The notes: a model not told the origin generated them from the sequence alone. DNA of 64,000 nt from Ignavibacteriaceae bacterium (GCA_019638025.1 JAHBUO010000002.1:80633-144632), one strand, 5' to 3'; counted from the stretch's first letter, positions 44,054-53,345 are shown. Numbers and translations are program-made.

Positions 44054-45098
44054 ACGCAAAAGAATTTCAATTAAAGAGATAGTCAGTTATGCGATTTCTA
44101 TTTTATTGGCAGTCGTATTCCTTCTTTTTGCATTTAATGGTGTTAATAGCGATGAAGTAATTTCGGCATTAGAAAACATATCTGTTTGGTGGATAATCGT
44201 TTTTATCATATTAACACTCTTTGCACATTTGCTTCGTGCCATTCGTTGGAGATTAATCCTCTCTTCAGTTAAAAAAGATATAAGTGTAAATCATCTGTTT
44301 GGTTCGTTGTTGATTGGCTACGGCGTTAACAGTGTTATTCCGCGCCTTGGAGAAGTTTCTAAAGCTGTTTCTGTCGGACAAATAGAAGGAATTTCTCGCT
44401 CATCTATTTTTGGAACTATTGTAGTCGAAAGAGTTATTGATATAATATTTTTTGGATTATCGGTTGTTGTAAGTGGGTTGATTTACAAAGGCGATTTGTA
44501 TCATGAATTCACTTGGTTACAACCCACTATATATTTTGGTTTGTTCGCTATTGTTCTAATTGTTTTTACACTTTATCTAACAATCAGATTTCGTGAGAAG
44601 TTTTATTCGGGAATAATATTAGCAGTTGGAATCTTCTCTGAATCTTTTGCAAAAAAACTTGCTGAGATATTTGATAAACTCATTGCCGGATTTTCGAGTC
44701 TAAGGGGAGTTAAAAATACTTTTTTCGTACTTCTGATAAGTCTACTAATTATGGTTGTTTATGCGGTTACATCACTAACCGGATTTTATGTTCTTGGAAT
44801 GCAAAGTTTATCAAATAATTTAGTCCCTACAGCTTGGATTGTGATGAGTATCAGCGCAATTGGAATAATGATTCCCACTCCGGGGGGTATTGGTTCTTAT
44901 CATACAATTACTAAATCATTGTTAGTCAATTTGTTTGCATTTGGTGAGGGGATAAGTATGGCATACGCCGCGCTTACTCATGTGATATCATATTCAACAC
45001 ATTTAATTGGTGCCGCAATATATTTTTTCGCATTTAGGAAAAAATATTCGGTTTTGAAAAGAGGTTCACTTTTTAAACTTGATGAAACAAATCAGTAA
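44040..45098 (+). CDS. Lysylphosphatidylglycerol synthase/UPF0104-family membrane protein
   Basis: About 352 residues from TTG 44040, preceded by GGAAGGA at about 44023-44029 and overlapping the LolA-like stop by 14 bases. An earlier in-frame start at 43956 would lie deep inside the LolA-like gene and is not preferred. There are seven to eight hydrophobic helices. 'FAHLLRAIRWRLIL', 'GYGVNSVIPRLGEVSKAV' and 'MIPTPGGIGSYHTI' are the UPF0104/LPG_synthase_TM signatures. The family flips or transports lipids, or is the membrane half of MprF; no synthase domain is attached here. The following genes concern envelope assembly too. Confidence 0.85.
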   Translation: MTSDKRKRISIKEIVSYAISILLAVVFLLFAFNGVNSDEVISALENISVWWIIVFIILTLFAHLLRAIRWRLILSSVKKDISVNHLFGSLLIGYGVNSVIPRLGEVSKAVSVGQIEGISRSSIFGTIVVERVIDIIFFGLSVVVSGLIYKGDLYHEFTWLQPTIYFGLFAIVLIVFTLYLTIRFREKFYSGIILAVGIFSESFAKKLAEIFDKLIAGFSSLRGVKNTFFVLLISLLIMVVYAVTSLTGFYVLGMQSLSNNLVPTAWIVMSISAIGIMIPTPGGIGSYHTITKSLLVNLFAFGEGISMAYAALTHVISYSTHLIGAAIYFFAFRKKYSVLKRGSLFKLDETNQ

Positions 45099-45109
45099 AG
45101 ATTATTATT

Positions 45110-45751
45110 ATGAATAGTAAAACAATTTTTCTCTTCGTTTTTGTTATTACAATTTCTTCATTTGCACAGATTGACGTACGCAGTAGTATGGGGATAAACC
45201 TTGTCAACACTCCATATCTTCAAGACTATCTTCAAGAAAATTATGCTCAAGGCGAATTAGTAAGCAGTTTTAATAGTGCAGTTGAGTTTGGGTTAGAAGC
45301 CGGTTATGAATTTGATAAGTACCAATTAGGACTTGAGTATGCATACGAAATGAGTTCATTTACTTATTCATTCTTGACAGGGAATTATAACTTTGAATAT
45401 GGTTTGACATCTCCTTCGATTATGGGTTATTATTTGATTAAAGGGAATGGTTACAAATTCAAATTTGGGGGTGGAGTTGGTCCAAGATTCATCTCTATCG
45501 ACGAACAAAAACCGCCTTTAAGTAAAGCAACTAATTACACTGCAACAGGTGTGGGACTTCTTCTCCGTGCTGATGGAATAACATCTTTAGGCGGAAACTT
45601 TTTTGCTTTTATCGGTGTTGATGCCAGATATAATTTAATCGGAAAACCTGAAAACAACGGGTCAACTATTATTATCAACTCGTCTAAAGATGAGTTAAAA
45701 ATGAATTCATTATCGTTTGGAATAAAATTAGGTGTATCAGCAATTTTTTAA
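45110..45751 (+). CDS. Outer-membrane beta-barrel protein
   Basis: 213 residues with a signal peptide (about 1-20, cut in 'SSFAQ'). The rest alternates polar and hydrophobic residues in about eight strand-like stretches, with glycine- and aromatic-rich turns ('FGLEAGYEFDKYQLGLEYAYEM', 'KFKFGGGVGPRF'), and ends in a phenylalanine ('GVSAIF'), the usual BAM recognition end. This indicates a small OmpX/OmpA-like eight-stranded barrel. No specific family is recognised. It lies 11 bp after the UPF0104 gene and 9 bp before uppP, so it is probably in the same operon. Confidence 0.7.
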   Translation: MNSKTIFLFVFVITISSFAQIDVRSSMGINLVNTPYLQDYLQENYAQGELVSSFNSAVEFGLEAGYEFDKYQLGLEYAYEMSSFTYSFLTGNYNFEYGLTSPSIMGYYLIKGNGYKFKFGGGVGPRFISIDEQKPPLSKATNYTATGVGLLLRADGITSLGGNFFAFIGVDARYNLIGKPENNGSTIIINSSKDELKMNSLSFGIKLGVSAIF

Positions 45752-45760
45752 GGAGTTTTT

Positions 45761-46606
45761 TTGTCATTTTTAGAAGCATTTATTCTGGGTATAGTTCAAG
45801 GCTTAACGGAATTTTTACCAATTAGCAGTACAGGTCATCTTACTTTAACGGGAAAATTATTCGGTGTTATAAATAACGACCAACAATGGACAGCATTTAT
45901 TGCAATCATCCAACTTGGTACTTTAGCTGCGATACTTTTTTATTTCAGAAAAGATATTGTTGATATTGTCCTCGCATTTCTGAAAGATAATTTGCTGGAG
46001 CGTAAAGGATTTTCACAACAGCAACTTAATTCTAAATTAGGATGGTTGATAATTATTGGTACAATTCCGGTTGTTGTAATCGGGTTAGGTTTCAAAGATA
46101 TTATTGAAGGTGCACTTACAAAAAATCTTTATGTTATTTCCGGAAGCTTGATAGTTTTAGCCCTTATTTTAGCCTTTGCTGAAAAAACCGCAAAGTTTAA
46201 GAAGGATATAAAAGACTTAACCATTGTTGATTCGCTTATAATTGGACTAGCTCAAGCGATGGCTCTAATTCCGGGTTCATCAAGATCGGGGACTACAATT
46301 ACCGGTGGACTTTTTATGGGATTAAATAGAGAAGCAGCTGCCCGATTTTCATTTTTGTTAAGTATCCCTGCAATTCTTGCAAGTGGTTTATTGCAATTAT
46401 ATCAAGAGTTAGGAAATATAAATTCAACTGATGAAATATTTAATCTGATTATAGCTACAATTGCTTCAGCAGTGAGCGGTTATTTTGCAATCGATTTTCT
46501 CTTGAAGTTTTTGAAAAAGAATACAACTTTTGTGTTTATATATTATCGAATTGCAATCGGTTTGATAATCTTAGGACTTTTATTTACAAACACAATCAAT
46601 CCATAA
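45761..46606 (+). CDS. uppP: Undecaprenyl-diphosphatase (BacA/UppP)
   Basis: 281 residues, start TTG with AAGGAG 6 bp upstream. An integral membrane enzyme with about eight helices. The catalytic signatures are 'GIVQGLTEFLPISSTGHL' at the N-terminus and 'ALIPGSSRSGTTITGGL' in the second half. It recycles undecaprenyl diphosphate to the monophosphate lipid carrier needed for peptidoglycan and surface polysaccharide synthesis, and gives bacitracin resistance when abundant. It sits in a run of envelope genes. Confidence 0.97.
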   Translation: MSFLEAFILGIVQGLTEFLPISSTGHLTLTGKLFGVINNDQQWTAFIAIIQLGTLAAILFYFRKDIVDIVLAFLKDNLLERKGFSQQQLNSKLGWLIIIGTIPVVVIGLGFKDIIEGALTKNLYVISGSLIVLALILAFAEKTAKFKKDIKDLTIVDSLIIGLAQAMALIPGSSRSGTTITGGLFMGLNREAAARFSFLLSIPAILASGLLQLYQELGNINSTDEIFNLIIATIASAVSGYFAIDFLLKFLKKNTTFVFIYYRIAIGLIILGLLFTNTINP

Positions 46607-46620
46607 TGAAAGGATAACTA

Positions 46621-47226
46621 ATGAAAAATCTCTTTTTATTTCTCGTGATTATCGGTTTTACTCTTGGATGTAAAGAAGCGAGTTCATCCAATCAAAAAAT
46701 TTCTCAAACAAAACAGGAAGAAACAAAACCTATGTCAGACTCAATATTGGTAGCAGTAGTTAAAACAAATATGGGAACAATCGAAATAGAATTGTTCGAG
46801 AAACTTGTTCCTAAAACAGTTGAAAACTTTAAAGGACTATCCGAAAAAGGATATTATAATGGAGTAATTTTCCATCGTGTGATAGATAAATTTATGATTC
46901 AAGGTGGAGATCCAACCGGAACAGGTAGAGGTGGCGAGAGTTTTTGGGGCGGGAAATTTGCTGATGAATTTCATCCTGATTTAAAACATACAGGAGCAGG
47001 AATTCTCTCAATGGCAAATGCCGGACCAAATACAAACGGAAGCCAATTCTTTATAACCTTAGTTCCAACTCCTTGGCTAGACGGTAAACACTCAATTTTC
47101 GGAAAAGTTATTGGCGGTATGGATGTAGTTGAGGGAATTGGAAAAGTTCAAACTTCAAAACCTTATGACAAACCTTTAGTTGATGTTGTTATGGAAACTG
47201 TAACAATAGAAAAACGTGCAAAATAA
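46621..47226 (+). CDS. Cyclophilin-type peptidyl-prolyl isomerase lipoprotein
   Basis: 201 residues. The N-terminus has a lipobox ('FTLGC', Cys17), then a short low-complexity linker and a full cyclophilin domain (about 40-198). '[17 protein letters not shown]', 'GGKFADEF', '[18 protein letters not shown]' and '[18 protein letters not shown]' contain the active-site Arg, Phe, Met and Gln residues; the tryptophan for cyclosporin binding is replaced. It should assist folding of exported proteins, anchored to the inner or outer membrane on the periplasmic side. AAAGGA lies close before the ATG. Confidence 0.95.
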   Translation: MKNLFLFLVIIGFTLGCKEASSSNQKISQTKQEETKPMSDSILVAVVKTNMGTIEIELFEKLVPKTVENFKGLSEKGYYNGVIFHRVIDKFMIQGGDPTGTGRGGESFWGGKFADEFHPDLKHTGAGILSMANAGPNTNGSQFFITLVPTPWLDGKHSIFGKVIGGMDVVEGIGKVQTSKPYDKPLVDVVMETVTIEKRAK

Positions 47227-47232
47227 TTTTTC

Positions 47233-48696
47233 ATGAAGCAAGAAGAGTACTTTTCTTCGAGATGGGCTTTAATTATTGCGACTTTGGGAATTGCCGTCGG
47301 AACAGGAAATATCTGGCGGTTTTCCAGAGTTGTAGCTCAAAACGGAGGAGGTTCTTTCTTAATTCCTTGGGTTGTATTTCTTCTTCTCTGGTCTCTTCCG
47401 TTAATCATTGCTGAATTTGCAATCGGGAAACATTCTCGAGTCGGACCTATCGGTGCAATATCAAAAATTACAGGGGAAAAGTTTGGTTGGATGGGAGCGT
47501 TTATTGTTTTTGTCTCTACCTCAATTATGTTTTATTATTCTGTAGTTACAGGATGGTGTCTTAGATACTTTTATTCTGCAGTTTCGGGAGATTTATTCAA
47601 CACTAACAACCATCTCGAGTATTGGAATAGCTTTTCATCAAGTTCACAACCATTTCTATTTCATTTTTTTGCCGTTGGATTAGCGGGAATTGTGATTTAT
47701 CGGGGGGTATCAAAAGGGATAGAAAAAGTTAATAAAATATTAGTCCCATCACTTATAATTATTTTATTAGTTCTTCTGATTAGAGCATTAACTTTGCCGG
47801 ATGCAACTGAGGGACTGAAATATTTTTTCACTCCTGAATTCAGTAAACTTCTTGATTATAAAGTCTGGATGAATGCACTCACTCAAAATGCATGGGATAC
47901 CGGTGCTGGTTGGGGACTTATTATGACTTATGCAATCTACATGAAAAAGAAAGAAGATATTTCACTTAATGCTGCATTAATTGGTTTTGGGAATAATTCA
48001 ATATCTTTAATTGCAGGAATTATAATTTTCTCAACAGTATTTTCGCTCTCATCTGCTGAAGCGATGGTAGAAATATCAAAATCCGGACCTGCGAACACAG
48101 GACTAACTTTTATTTACCTACCACTTTTATTTTCCAAAATGTCAGCTTCAAGTTCAATTAACGGAATATTTGCCGCACTCTTTTTTTTAGCATTATTTTT
48201 TGCTGCCGTTTCGTCATTACTTTCGATGGTTGAACTTGCTACTCGTACACTAATCGATTTTGGCTTAATAAGAAAGAAAGCGATTTTATATGTATGTGTT
48301 GCAGGAATTGCTTTCGGAGCTCCATCGGCATTTGATGTAAATGTGCTTATCAATCAAGACTGGGTTTGGGGAGTCGGATTAATTCTAAGTGGATTTTTCA
48401 TCTCCTATTCTGTTATAAAGTTCGGTGTTGATAAATTCAGAACTACCGTGATAAATGGATTTGGGAGTGATATTAAACTCGGTAAATGGTATAATGTTTT
48501 GATAGGTTACATAGTACCAATTCAGGCAATTGTATTAATTGCATGGTGGCTAATTTCATCTATAACTTGGGATGCTGAGTGGTGGAATCCATTTCACATT
48601 GAGAATGCCGGAACTGTGCTTTTTCAGTGGGGATTAGTTATAAGCTTCTTCTATCTTTTCAACAAAAAACTTGTTCAAAAGACAATTAAGGATTAG
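47233..48696 (+). CDS. Sodium-dependent transporter, NSS family
   Basis: 487 residues with eleven to twelve hydrophobic helices. 'WALIIATLGIAVGTGNIWRFSRVVAQNGGGSF' is the neurotransmitter:sodium symporter signature in helix 1, with the unwound region that binds Na+ and substrate. 'TSIMFYYSVVTGWCLRY' is helix 3. The family imports amino acids with sodium; bacterial members such as MetP, MhsT and LeuT take up methionine, alanine, leucine or tryptophan. A 40-residue membrane protein of the MetS type follows 11 bp downstream, which supports a MetP-like methionine/alanine importer. Confidence 0.94.
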   Translation: MKQEEYFSSRWALIIATLGIAVGTGNIWRFSRVVAQNGGGSFLIPWVVFLLLWSLPLIIAEFAIGKHSRVGPIGAISKITGEKFGWMGAFIVFVSTSIMFYYSVVTGWCLRYFYSAVSGDLFNTNNHLEYWNSFSSSSQPFLFHFFAVGLAGIVIYRGVSKGIEKVNKILVPSLIIILLVLLIRALTLPDATEGLKYFFTPEFSKLLDYKVWMNALTQNAWDTGAGWGLIMTYAIYMKKKEDISLNAALIGFGNNSISLIAGIIIFSTVFSLSSAEAMVEISKSGPANTGLTFIYLPLLFSKMSASSSINGIFAALFFLALFFAAVSSLLSMVELATRTLIDFGLIRKKAILYVCVAGIAFGAPSAFDVNVLINQDWVWGVGLILSGFFISYSVIKFGVDKFRTTVINGFGSDIKLGKWYNVLIGYIVPIQAIVLIAWWLISSITWDAEWWNPFHIENAGTVLFQWGLVISFFYLFNKKLVQKTIKD

Positions 48697-48707
48697 GTGA
48701 TAAAAAT

Positions 48708-48830
48708 ATGTTCTCAACATGGATTACCGCTTTGTTTATTCTTACAATTGTTTGGGGAGGATTTTTCTATTTTATTAGAAAAGCTTTCCTTTTCGAAAAG
48801 AAAAAGAGATTAGAAGAAAATGGCATATAA
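48708..48830 (+). CDS. MetS-like small subunit of the NSS transporter (40 residues)
   Basis: A very short gene, ATG 48708-48710 to TAA 48828-48830. It encodes one transmembrane helix ('ALFILTIVWGGFFYFI') followed by a basic tail ('RKAFLFEKKKR'). The size, the tryptophan-glycine-glycine in the helix and the position directly after an NSS transporter match the MetS/methionine-alanine importer small subunit family. In Corynebacterium MetS is needed for MetP activity. It ends inside the first codons of holA (11-base overlap), so the two are translationally linked. Family assignment rests on motif and context. Confidence 0.8.
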   Translation: MFSTWITALFILTIVWGGFFYFIRKAFLFEKKKRLEENGI

Positions 48831-49833
48831 ATCAAATTCGGTTTCTATTACTGATATTCCGGGATTAATAAAGAAGAATATTTTTTATCCCATTTATTTC
48901 CTATACGGTGAAGATAATTATCTTCTACGAAATACTGCCGATTATCTCGAAAAACATTTTACATCTTTAATTGCTTCAGATTTTGACAAAGAAGTTTTTT
49001 ATGGAAGTAAAACATCGATTGCTGAGATTGTTGATTATGCTGTCTCATTTCCGTTTAGCGGTGAAAAAAAACTGATTGTCGTAAAAGAATTTGAAAAAAT
49101 AAAAGATGCCGATGAACTATCTAATTACATAAAATCACCAAGCGATTTTACAATTCTAATTCTTGTTCACAATTCTTCTATAACAAAGTTTGATAAAGAA
49201 TATCTACAACTTTTAGAAAAAGCCGGATTAGCTTTCGAAGCAAAACCTTTGAAAGAAGGAGCAGTTATCCAGTGGGTTATTGATTATGTAAAATCAAAAA
49301 AGAAAATGATTCCTGAGCCCGAAGCCCGTTTTCTTGTAGAACTCGCAGGTGATAGTCGAGATACCCTTAGAATGCAGATTGATAAGATGCTTCTTTATAT
49401 TGAAAATGAATCCTCTATTACAATTCAAACAATTAATGATCATGTTGTTGCATCAAAAGAATATACAATATTTCAGTTGCAAGATGCTCTGGTTGGTAAT
49501 GATAAAAATTTAGCATTAAAAATTGCTTATCGAATGTTGGAAACCGCCGGGTTAGGAGCAATTCTGTATCCTCTAAATAAATATTTTGCCGGACTTGCGC
49601 AAGTTAAAGAGCTTCAAGAAAAAGGTACACGAAACGAAATAGCTGCAAGGATAGTTGGAACACACCCATTCTATTATCCAAAGTATATTGAAGCAAGCAA
49701 GGGTTTTAATACTAAAAGAATAGCTGAAGTTTTTGACGCTCTTCTTCAAGCCGATTCTTCAATTAAAACTTCATCAACCGATGATAAAACGATTTTGACA
49801 GTTTTAATTACACGAATAATGAAAACAACTTGA
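48820..49833 (+). CDS. holA: DNA polymerase III delta subunit
   Basis: 337 residues. 'PIYFLYGEDNYLLRNTADYL' is the typical delta-subunit start with the degenerate AAA+ P-loop. 'FPFSGEKKLIVVKEF' and 'ELAGDSRDTLRMQIDKMLLYI' are further family marks, and the C-terminal collar helices follow ('YTIFQLQDALVGNDKNLALKIAYRML'). In the clamp loader it opens the beta ring. It begins within the MetS-like gene by an ATG in another frame. An ECF sigma factor gene follows 38 bp downstream. Confidence 0.93.
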   Translation: MAYKSNSVSITDIPGLIKKNIFYPIYFLYGEDNYLLRNTADYLEKHFTSLIASDFDKEVFYGSKTSIAEIVDYAVSFPFSGEKKLIVVKEFEKIKDADELSNYIKSPSDFTILILVHNSSITKFDKEYLQLLEKAGLAFEAKPLKEGAVIQWVIDYVKSKKKMIPEPEARFLVELAGDSRDTLRMQIDKMLLYIENESSITIQTINDHVVASKEYTIFQLQDALVGNDKNLALKIAYRMLETAGLGAILYPLNKYFAGLAQVKELQEKGTRNEIAARIVGTHPFYYPKYIEASKGFNTKRIAEVFDALLQADSSIKTSSTDDKTILTVLITRIMKTT

Positions 49834-49871
49834 AACTTTTTAATTTCTCAATAGTATAATAAGTCTGAAAA

Positions 49872-50453
49872 TTGAAGACAAATATAATATCGGATGAAGA
49901 ATTGATGCTGGATTTTCAGCAGAATGATAATGTGGATTCATTTACAATTCTTGTAAAAAGATATAAAAATCCGCTAATGAATTTTGTTCATAAATTTGTT
50001 GGAGATTATGAGGTTGCCGCCGATATTGTTCAAGATACGATGATTAGAGTTTTTAAGAGGAAGGATAGTTTTAAGCCAATCGGCAAGTTTTCAACATGGA
50101 TTTATACAATTGCCGGAAATCTCGCTAAAACTGAACTTCAGCGGAAGAGAAAATTTGGATCTTTATCGCTTGATGCTTTATCCGATGATGAAGATAAACC
50201 ATTTCAGATTGAGGATAACAGATACCGTCCTGATGTTGAAGTTATTAACAAATTAACTGATGAAATGATAATGGAGGCAATTCAAAAAATTCCTCCGATT
50301 TTTAGAGAGATACTTATTTTAAGGGATATTCAAGAATTATCTTATGAAGAAATTTCTGAAATTACCAATATCCCAAATGGAACAATTAAATCACGGTTAA
50401 ATAGAGGAAGAAGTCATCTGCAATCAATATTAATCAAAATGACAAAAGATTAA
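49872..50453 (+). CDS. ECF-family RNA polymerase sigma factor
   Basis: 193 residues from TTG 49872; an ATG about ten codons later is possible but would cut into region 2. Region 2 includes 'FTILVKRYKNPLMNFVHKFVGDYEVAADIVQDTMIRVF' core residues, with 'FSTWIYTIAGNLAKTELQR' for -10 recognition. Region 4 has 'IPPIFREILILRDIQELSYEEISEITNIPNGTIKSRLNRGR', a helix-turn-helix for the -35 element. There is no region 1 or 3, so it is an extracytoplasmic function sigma factor, RpoE-like. The next gene, 3 bp downstream, encodes a single-pass membrane protein and probably its regulator. Confidence 0.93.
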   Translation: MKTNIISDEELMLDFQQNDNVDSFTILVKRYKNPLMNFVHKFVGDYEVAADIVQDTMIRVFKRKDSFKPIGKFSTWIYTIAGNLAKTELQRKRKFGSLSLDALSDDEDKPFQIEDNRYRPDVEVINKLTDEMIMEAIQKIPPIFREILILRDIQELSYEEISEITNIPNGTIKSRLNRGRSHLQSILIKMTKD

Positions 50454-50456
50454 CCA

Positions 50457-50948
50457 ATGAAAACAAATAACGAACTCGAAAATAATTTTCCGCTTGCTAA
50501 TATTGCATTGAGTAAACTAAAAAAATCAGAAGTTCCCTATCTTTTCGAAGAAAAATTATTTCATAAACTCAATTCGAATAATACTAAAGAACTTTCCATT
50601 CGGGAAAAATTATTCACATTCAAATTTTGGATTCCCTCAACAGCCGGATTAACTATCGCTTCCTTGGCGATATTGCTTTTTGCCGTTAATAATAATTTAT
50701 CGTATCAGAACCCTTTTAATGAGCTCCCCAAAGAGCGAGTTGATATTGTTGAAGTTGATAATCAAGAACATTTCAACTTCGAAAGTAAAACTAATTTAAG
50801 AAAAGATATCTCTACCCGTTCTTCAATGCTCAAGATTGAGACTGAAATTACGGAGAGGGTTGCCGGATTTAAAGTCCTAACTTCATCTGAGGACGAAAAA
50901 CGAGAACTCGATAGTTTAAGAAACTCGGTTTTCAGTAATCTAAAGTAG
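50457..50948 (+). CDS. Single-pass membrane protein paired with the ECF sigma factor (putative anti-sigma)
   Basis: 163 residues, starting 3 bp after the sigma gene. A soluble N-terminal part (about 1-60), one transmembrane helix (about 62-82, 'IPSTAGLTIASLAILLFAV') and a charged C-terminal part outside. The placement is that of an anti-sigma factor with the N-terminal part holding the sigma factor. No zinc-binding H-x3-C-x2-C motif (the ZAS class) is seen, so it belongs to no anti-sigma family I can recognise. The C-terminal half is polar and probably disordered. Function inferred from position only. Confidence 0.55.
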   Translation: MKTNNELENNFPLANIALSKLKKSEVPYLFEEKLFHKLNSNNTKELSIREKLFTFKFWIPSTAGLTIASLAILLFAVNNNLSYQNPFNELPKERVDIVEVDNQEHFNFESKTNLRKDISTRSSMLKIETEITERVAGFKVLTSSEDEKRELDSLRNSVFSNLK

Positions 50949-51063
50949 ATTTAACTATAGTTAATCTCCTATCTTCCATTCCAAAACTCTTCTTTTTGAT
51001 TTATTCAAATTTTGGAATTATATTTCCAAATACACATCGATAAATGTACTATTTGGAGGTTGA

Positions 51064-51684
51064 ATGGCTTACAATTCTGTTCCCGATCAATTTGTGCAGG
51101 TGCTAGATAGAGATGAAAAAGTTTTCTGGATAGGAAAACCAAAATTTGTACCGTTTATGATGACTGGAATACCATTTCTCCTGGTTGGTATTGTCTGGTT
51201 TGCTTTTGATTACTTTGCCTTTCTAAAAAATATTGATTTAGAAGATGGTGTCTCCGGATTCGTCGTCCCGTTTTTTATTATGCATTTATTCCCAACATGG
51301 GGGAGTATTCTCAATCTAATCAGATTAGCACTTGTTTTTAACAACACATATTATACTTACACCAATAAACGTTTGATGATGCGGAGTGGATTTTGGGGAA
51401 CAGACTTTAAAGCAATCGATTACGATAAAATATCAGATATTGAGGTTAATGTTAATCCTATTGAGAATATGTTCAATGTAGGTTCCATCATGGCATATAG
51501 TGGAAGGAATAACAGCAAAGGGGGACGGATTTATGACAGATTTATTGCCATCGAAAATCCATATCATGTATTTAAAATGATTAAGCAAATCTCAGTCGAT
51601 GTTAAAACCGATTATAATTACCCAAATGCTCTTCGTCCGGAGAATAATCCAGGATATAAAACTAATTATAATCCGGGTGAGTAG
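51064..51684 (+). CDS. Bacterial PH-domain membrane protein (YdbS-like)
   Basis: 206 residues, GGAGG 6-10 bp before the ATG. Two hydrophobic helices (about 38-58 and 66-90) are followed by a bPH2-type domain: 'YYTYTNKRLMMRSGFWGTDFKAIDYDKISDIEVNVNP' has the family pattern 'T..R......G.......I.Y..I...'. The biochemical role of bPH2 proteins is not known; they occur at the membrane. About 115 bp separate it from the upstream gene, so it may have its own promoter. It converges with the nos cluster across 162 bp that contain no gene. Confidence 0.8.
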   Translation: MAYNSVPDQFVQVLDRDEKVFWIGKPKFVPFMMTGIPFLLVGIVWFAFDYFAFLKNIDLEDGVSGFVVPFFIMHLFPTWGSILNLIRLALVFNNTYYTYTNKRLMMRSGFWGTDFKAIDYDKISDIEVNVNPIENMFNVGSIMAYSGRNNSKGGRIYDRFIAIENPYHVFKMIKQISVDVKTDYNYPNALRPENNPGYKTNYNPGE

Positions 51685-51846
51685 AAATGATTTTAGTACT
51701 AATGAGTTTTGGATATTAATCCCAAAAATTCCGGCTTCAGCTTCAGTGAAATTTGAAACAATTGCTATAAGGTAGTTTTCTTAAAAATTGATTTATCATT
51801 TGTAAAAATATTGGGATACCGACAGAGTGAAATCAGATTGGTGAAT

Positions 51847-52635
51847 TTAAAAATCTTTTTTCAGAAATCTTCTCATGCCAAATAAAAATGGAATAATAAA
51901 CCAAACTACCAACATTGAAAAAGATACAATTATTCCTAATGAACTCCCAAAAAACTTATTAAATACTGCCCCGGTATAACCCATTAGTGCGGCGATATTG
52001 AAATCGAGGATAAAAAATACTCTTGCAAGATCAATGGGGTTTATCAAGCAAGCAGCTAGAGCAAAATTTTCAATCGGATATTCCCGAAATGAATAAATAA
52101 TAAGTAAAAGAATTCCATCGTATAAAACTGCAAAAGAAAACCAAAGAATAATCGCAGTTCCAAGCCCTTTTGCTTTGTCGATTATTCGAAATCCAATCCA
52201 GAAAGAGATTGCAGTAAAAATAAGTGTTAAAAATATCCCTATTAATAAAGTTATTAGTATTGGTTTTAATGAAGAGAGCAGTATCCCGCTGAATAAAGTT
52301 CCCAGTATTATGCTCAGAACAAATCCAAAAATAAGAGGAAAAGTATTTCCAAGATACAAACCAATGAACAACGATTTTCGATCAATCGGTTGGCACAAAA
52401 CTAATTGAACATACTCTATCGAATTATAGACAAACATTACTCCAAAAATTATGCTCACAAGTGGAATAACTATTAAAATTAAGTTTGTTAATGTAAGTGA
52501 AGCTTTGGCAGAATCAGTTTCAAAACTGAACAAAAGAAATGTTAGAACAAAGAATATTAATGAGTAAACGATTATCCATTTACTCCTAATTGAATTTTGA
52601 AGTTCGAATTTAATCAATTTGCTTATAAGCTTCAT
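51847..52635 (-). CDS. nosY: NosY-type ABC transporter permease
   Basis: 262 residues with six hydrophobic helices, ABC-2 permease type. With NosF and NosD it forms the NosDFY complex that supplies sulfur-containing or otherwise activated material for the tetranuclear CuZ site of nitrous oxide reductase. 'LVLCQPIDRKSLFIGLYLGNTFPLIFG' is the typical NosY loop and helix. Its start overlaps the nosF end by 4 bases (ATGA). It is the last gene of the cluster; no convincing terminator follows, only a weak inverted repeat near 51707-51728. Confidence 0.9.
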   Translation of the reverse strand: MKLISKLIKFELQNSIRSKWIIVYSLIFFVLTFLLFSFETDSAKASLTLTNLILIVIPLVSIIFGVMFVYNSIEYVQLVLCQPIDRKSLFIGLYLGNTFPLIFGFVLSIILGTLFSGILLSSLKPILITLLIGIFLTLIFTAISFWIGFRIIDKAKGLGTAIILWFSFAVLYDGILLLIIYSFREYPIENFALAACLINPIDLARVFFILDFNIAALMGYTGAVFNKFFGSSLGIIVSFSMLVVWFIIPFLFGMRRFLKKDF

Positions 52636-53345
52636 TCCTCACTCCTATCCATCATGTTAGCAACGGCTACTTCTAAACTATCTTCTCCGCTTGATGCAAG
52701 CAAAAATTCTAATGAGCCGGAATAGACAATTCTCCCTTCGAGTAGAAAAATAATATTATCCGATAATTCTTCTATTTCACTCATAATATGTGAGGTTAGA
52801 ATTATAGTTTTTCCCGATTCTCTTTCTTTAAGTATTCGTTTTTTAAAGGAACAACTTACAACAGGGTCAAGCCCGGCGGTCGGTTCGTCGAGTATTATAA
52901 ATGAGGGATTAAAGACGAGAGCAAGATATGCACTAAGTTTTTGCTTGTTTCCGCCGGAGAGTGTTTTAATTCCTTTGTTTAGCTCGGCATTAAGTTTAAT
53001 TGAGTTGAGAAGCTTCTCATCTATTTGGGGTTTTAACCCACGAAGGTCAGAAACCATATTTATTACTTCATATACTTTTAAATTTTCGGGAAAGTTTGAT
53101 AATTGAGGCATATAACCAATGTTTTGGCGATACTGATGAGATCCGTTTATTTGTTGGTTGTTAATTAAAATTTGTCCAGAATCCGGTTTAACTAAACCAA
53201 GTATTGTCTTAATAATTGTTGTTTTTCCCGAACCGTTAGGACCAACAATGGAAGTTATTCTGCCTTTCTCAAAATCTGTTGTGATTTTATTGAGAACTGT
53301 GATTTTACCAAATTTTTTTGATATATCGTCTAATTTTAGCATCAA
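52632..53345 (-). CDS. nosF: NosF-type ABC transporter ATP-binding protein
   Basis: 237 residues. Walker A is 'GPNGSGKTT', the ABC signature 'LSGGNKQKLSAYLALV', Walker B 'PSFIILDEPTAGLDP', and the switch histidine lies in 'ILTSHIMSEIEEL'. It drives the NosDFY complex in assembly of the CuZ cluster of NosZ. 'QNIGYMPQLSNFPENLKVYEVINMV' is the usual Q-loop region of NosF. The gene overlaps both neighbours by 4 bases, which indicates tight translational coupling of nosD-nosF-nosY. Confidence 0.95.
   Translation of the reverse strand: MMLKLDDISKKFGKITVLNKITTDFEKGRITSIVGPNGSGKTTIIKTILGLVKPDSGQILINNQQINGSHQYRQNIGYMPQLSNFPENLKVYEVINMVSDLRGLKPQIDEKLLNSIKLNAELNKGIKTLSGGNKQKLSAYLALVFNPSFIILDEPTAGLDPVVSCSFKKRILKERESGKTIILTSHIMSEIEELSDNIIFLLEGRIVYSGSLEFLLASSGEDSLEVAVANMMDRSEE

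Noticed and set aside
50951..50964. Palindrome TTAACTATAGTTAA after the putative anti-sigma gene
   Set aside because: Perfect but short and AT-only apart from two pairs, with no T-run. Such palindromes are expected by chance in DNA of this composition.
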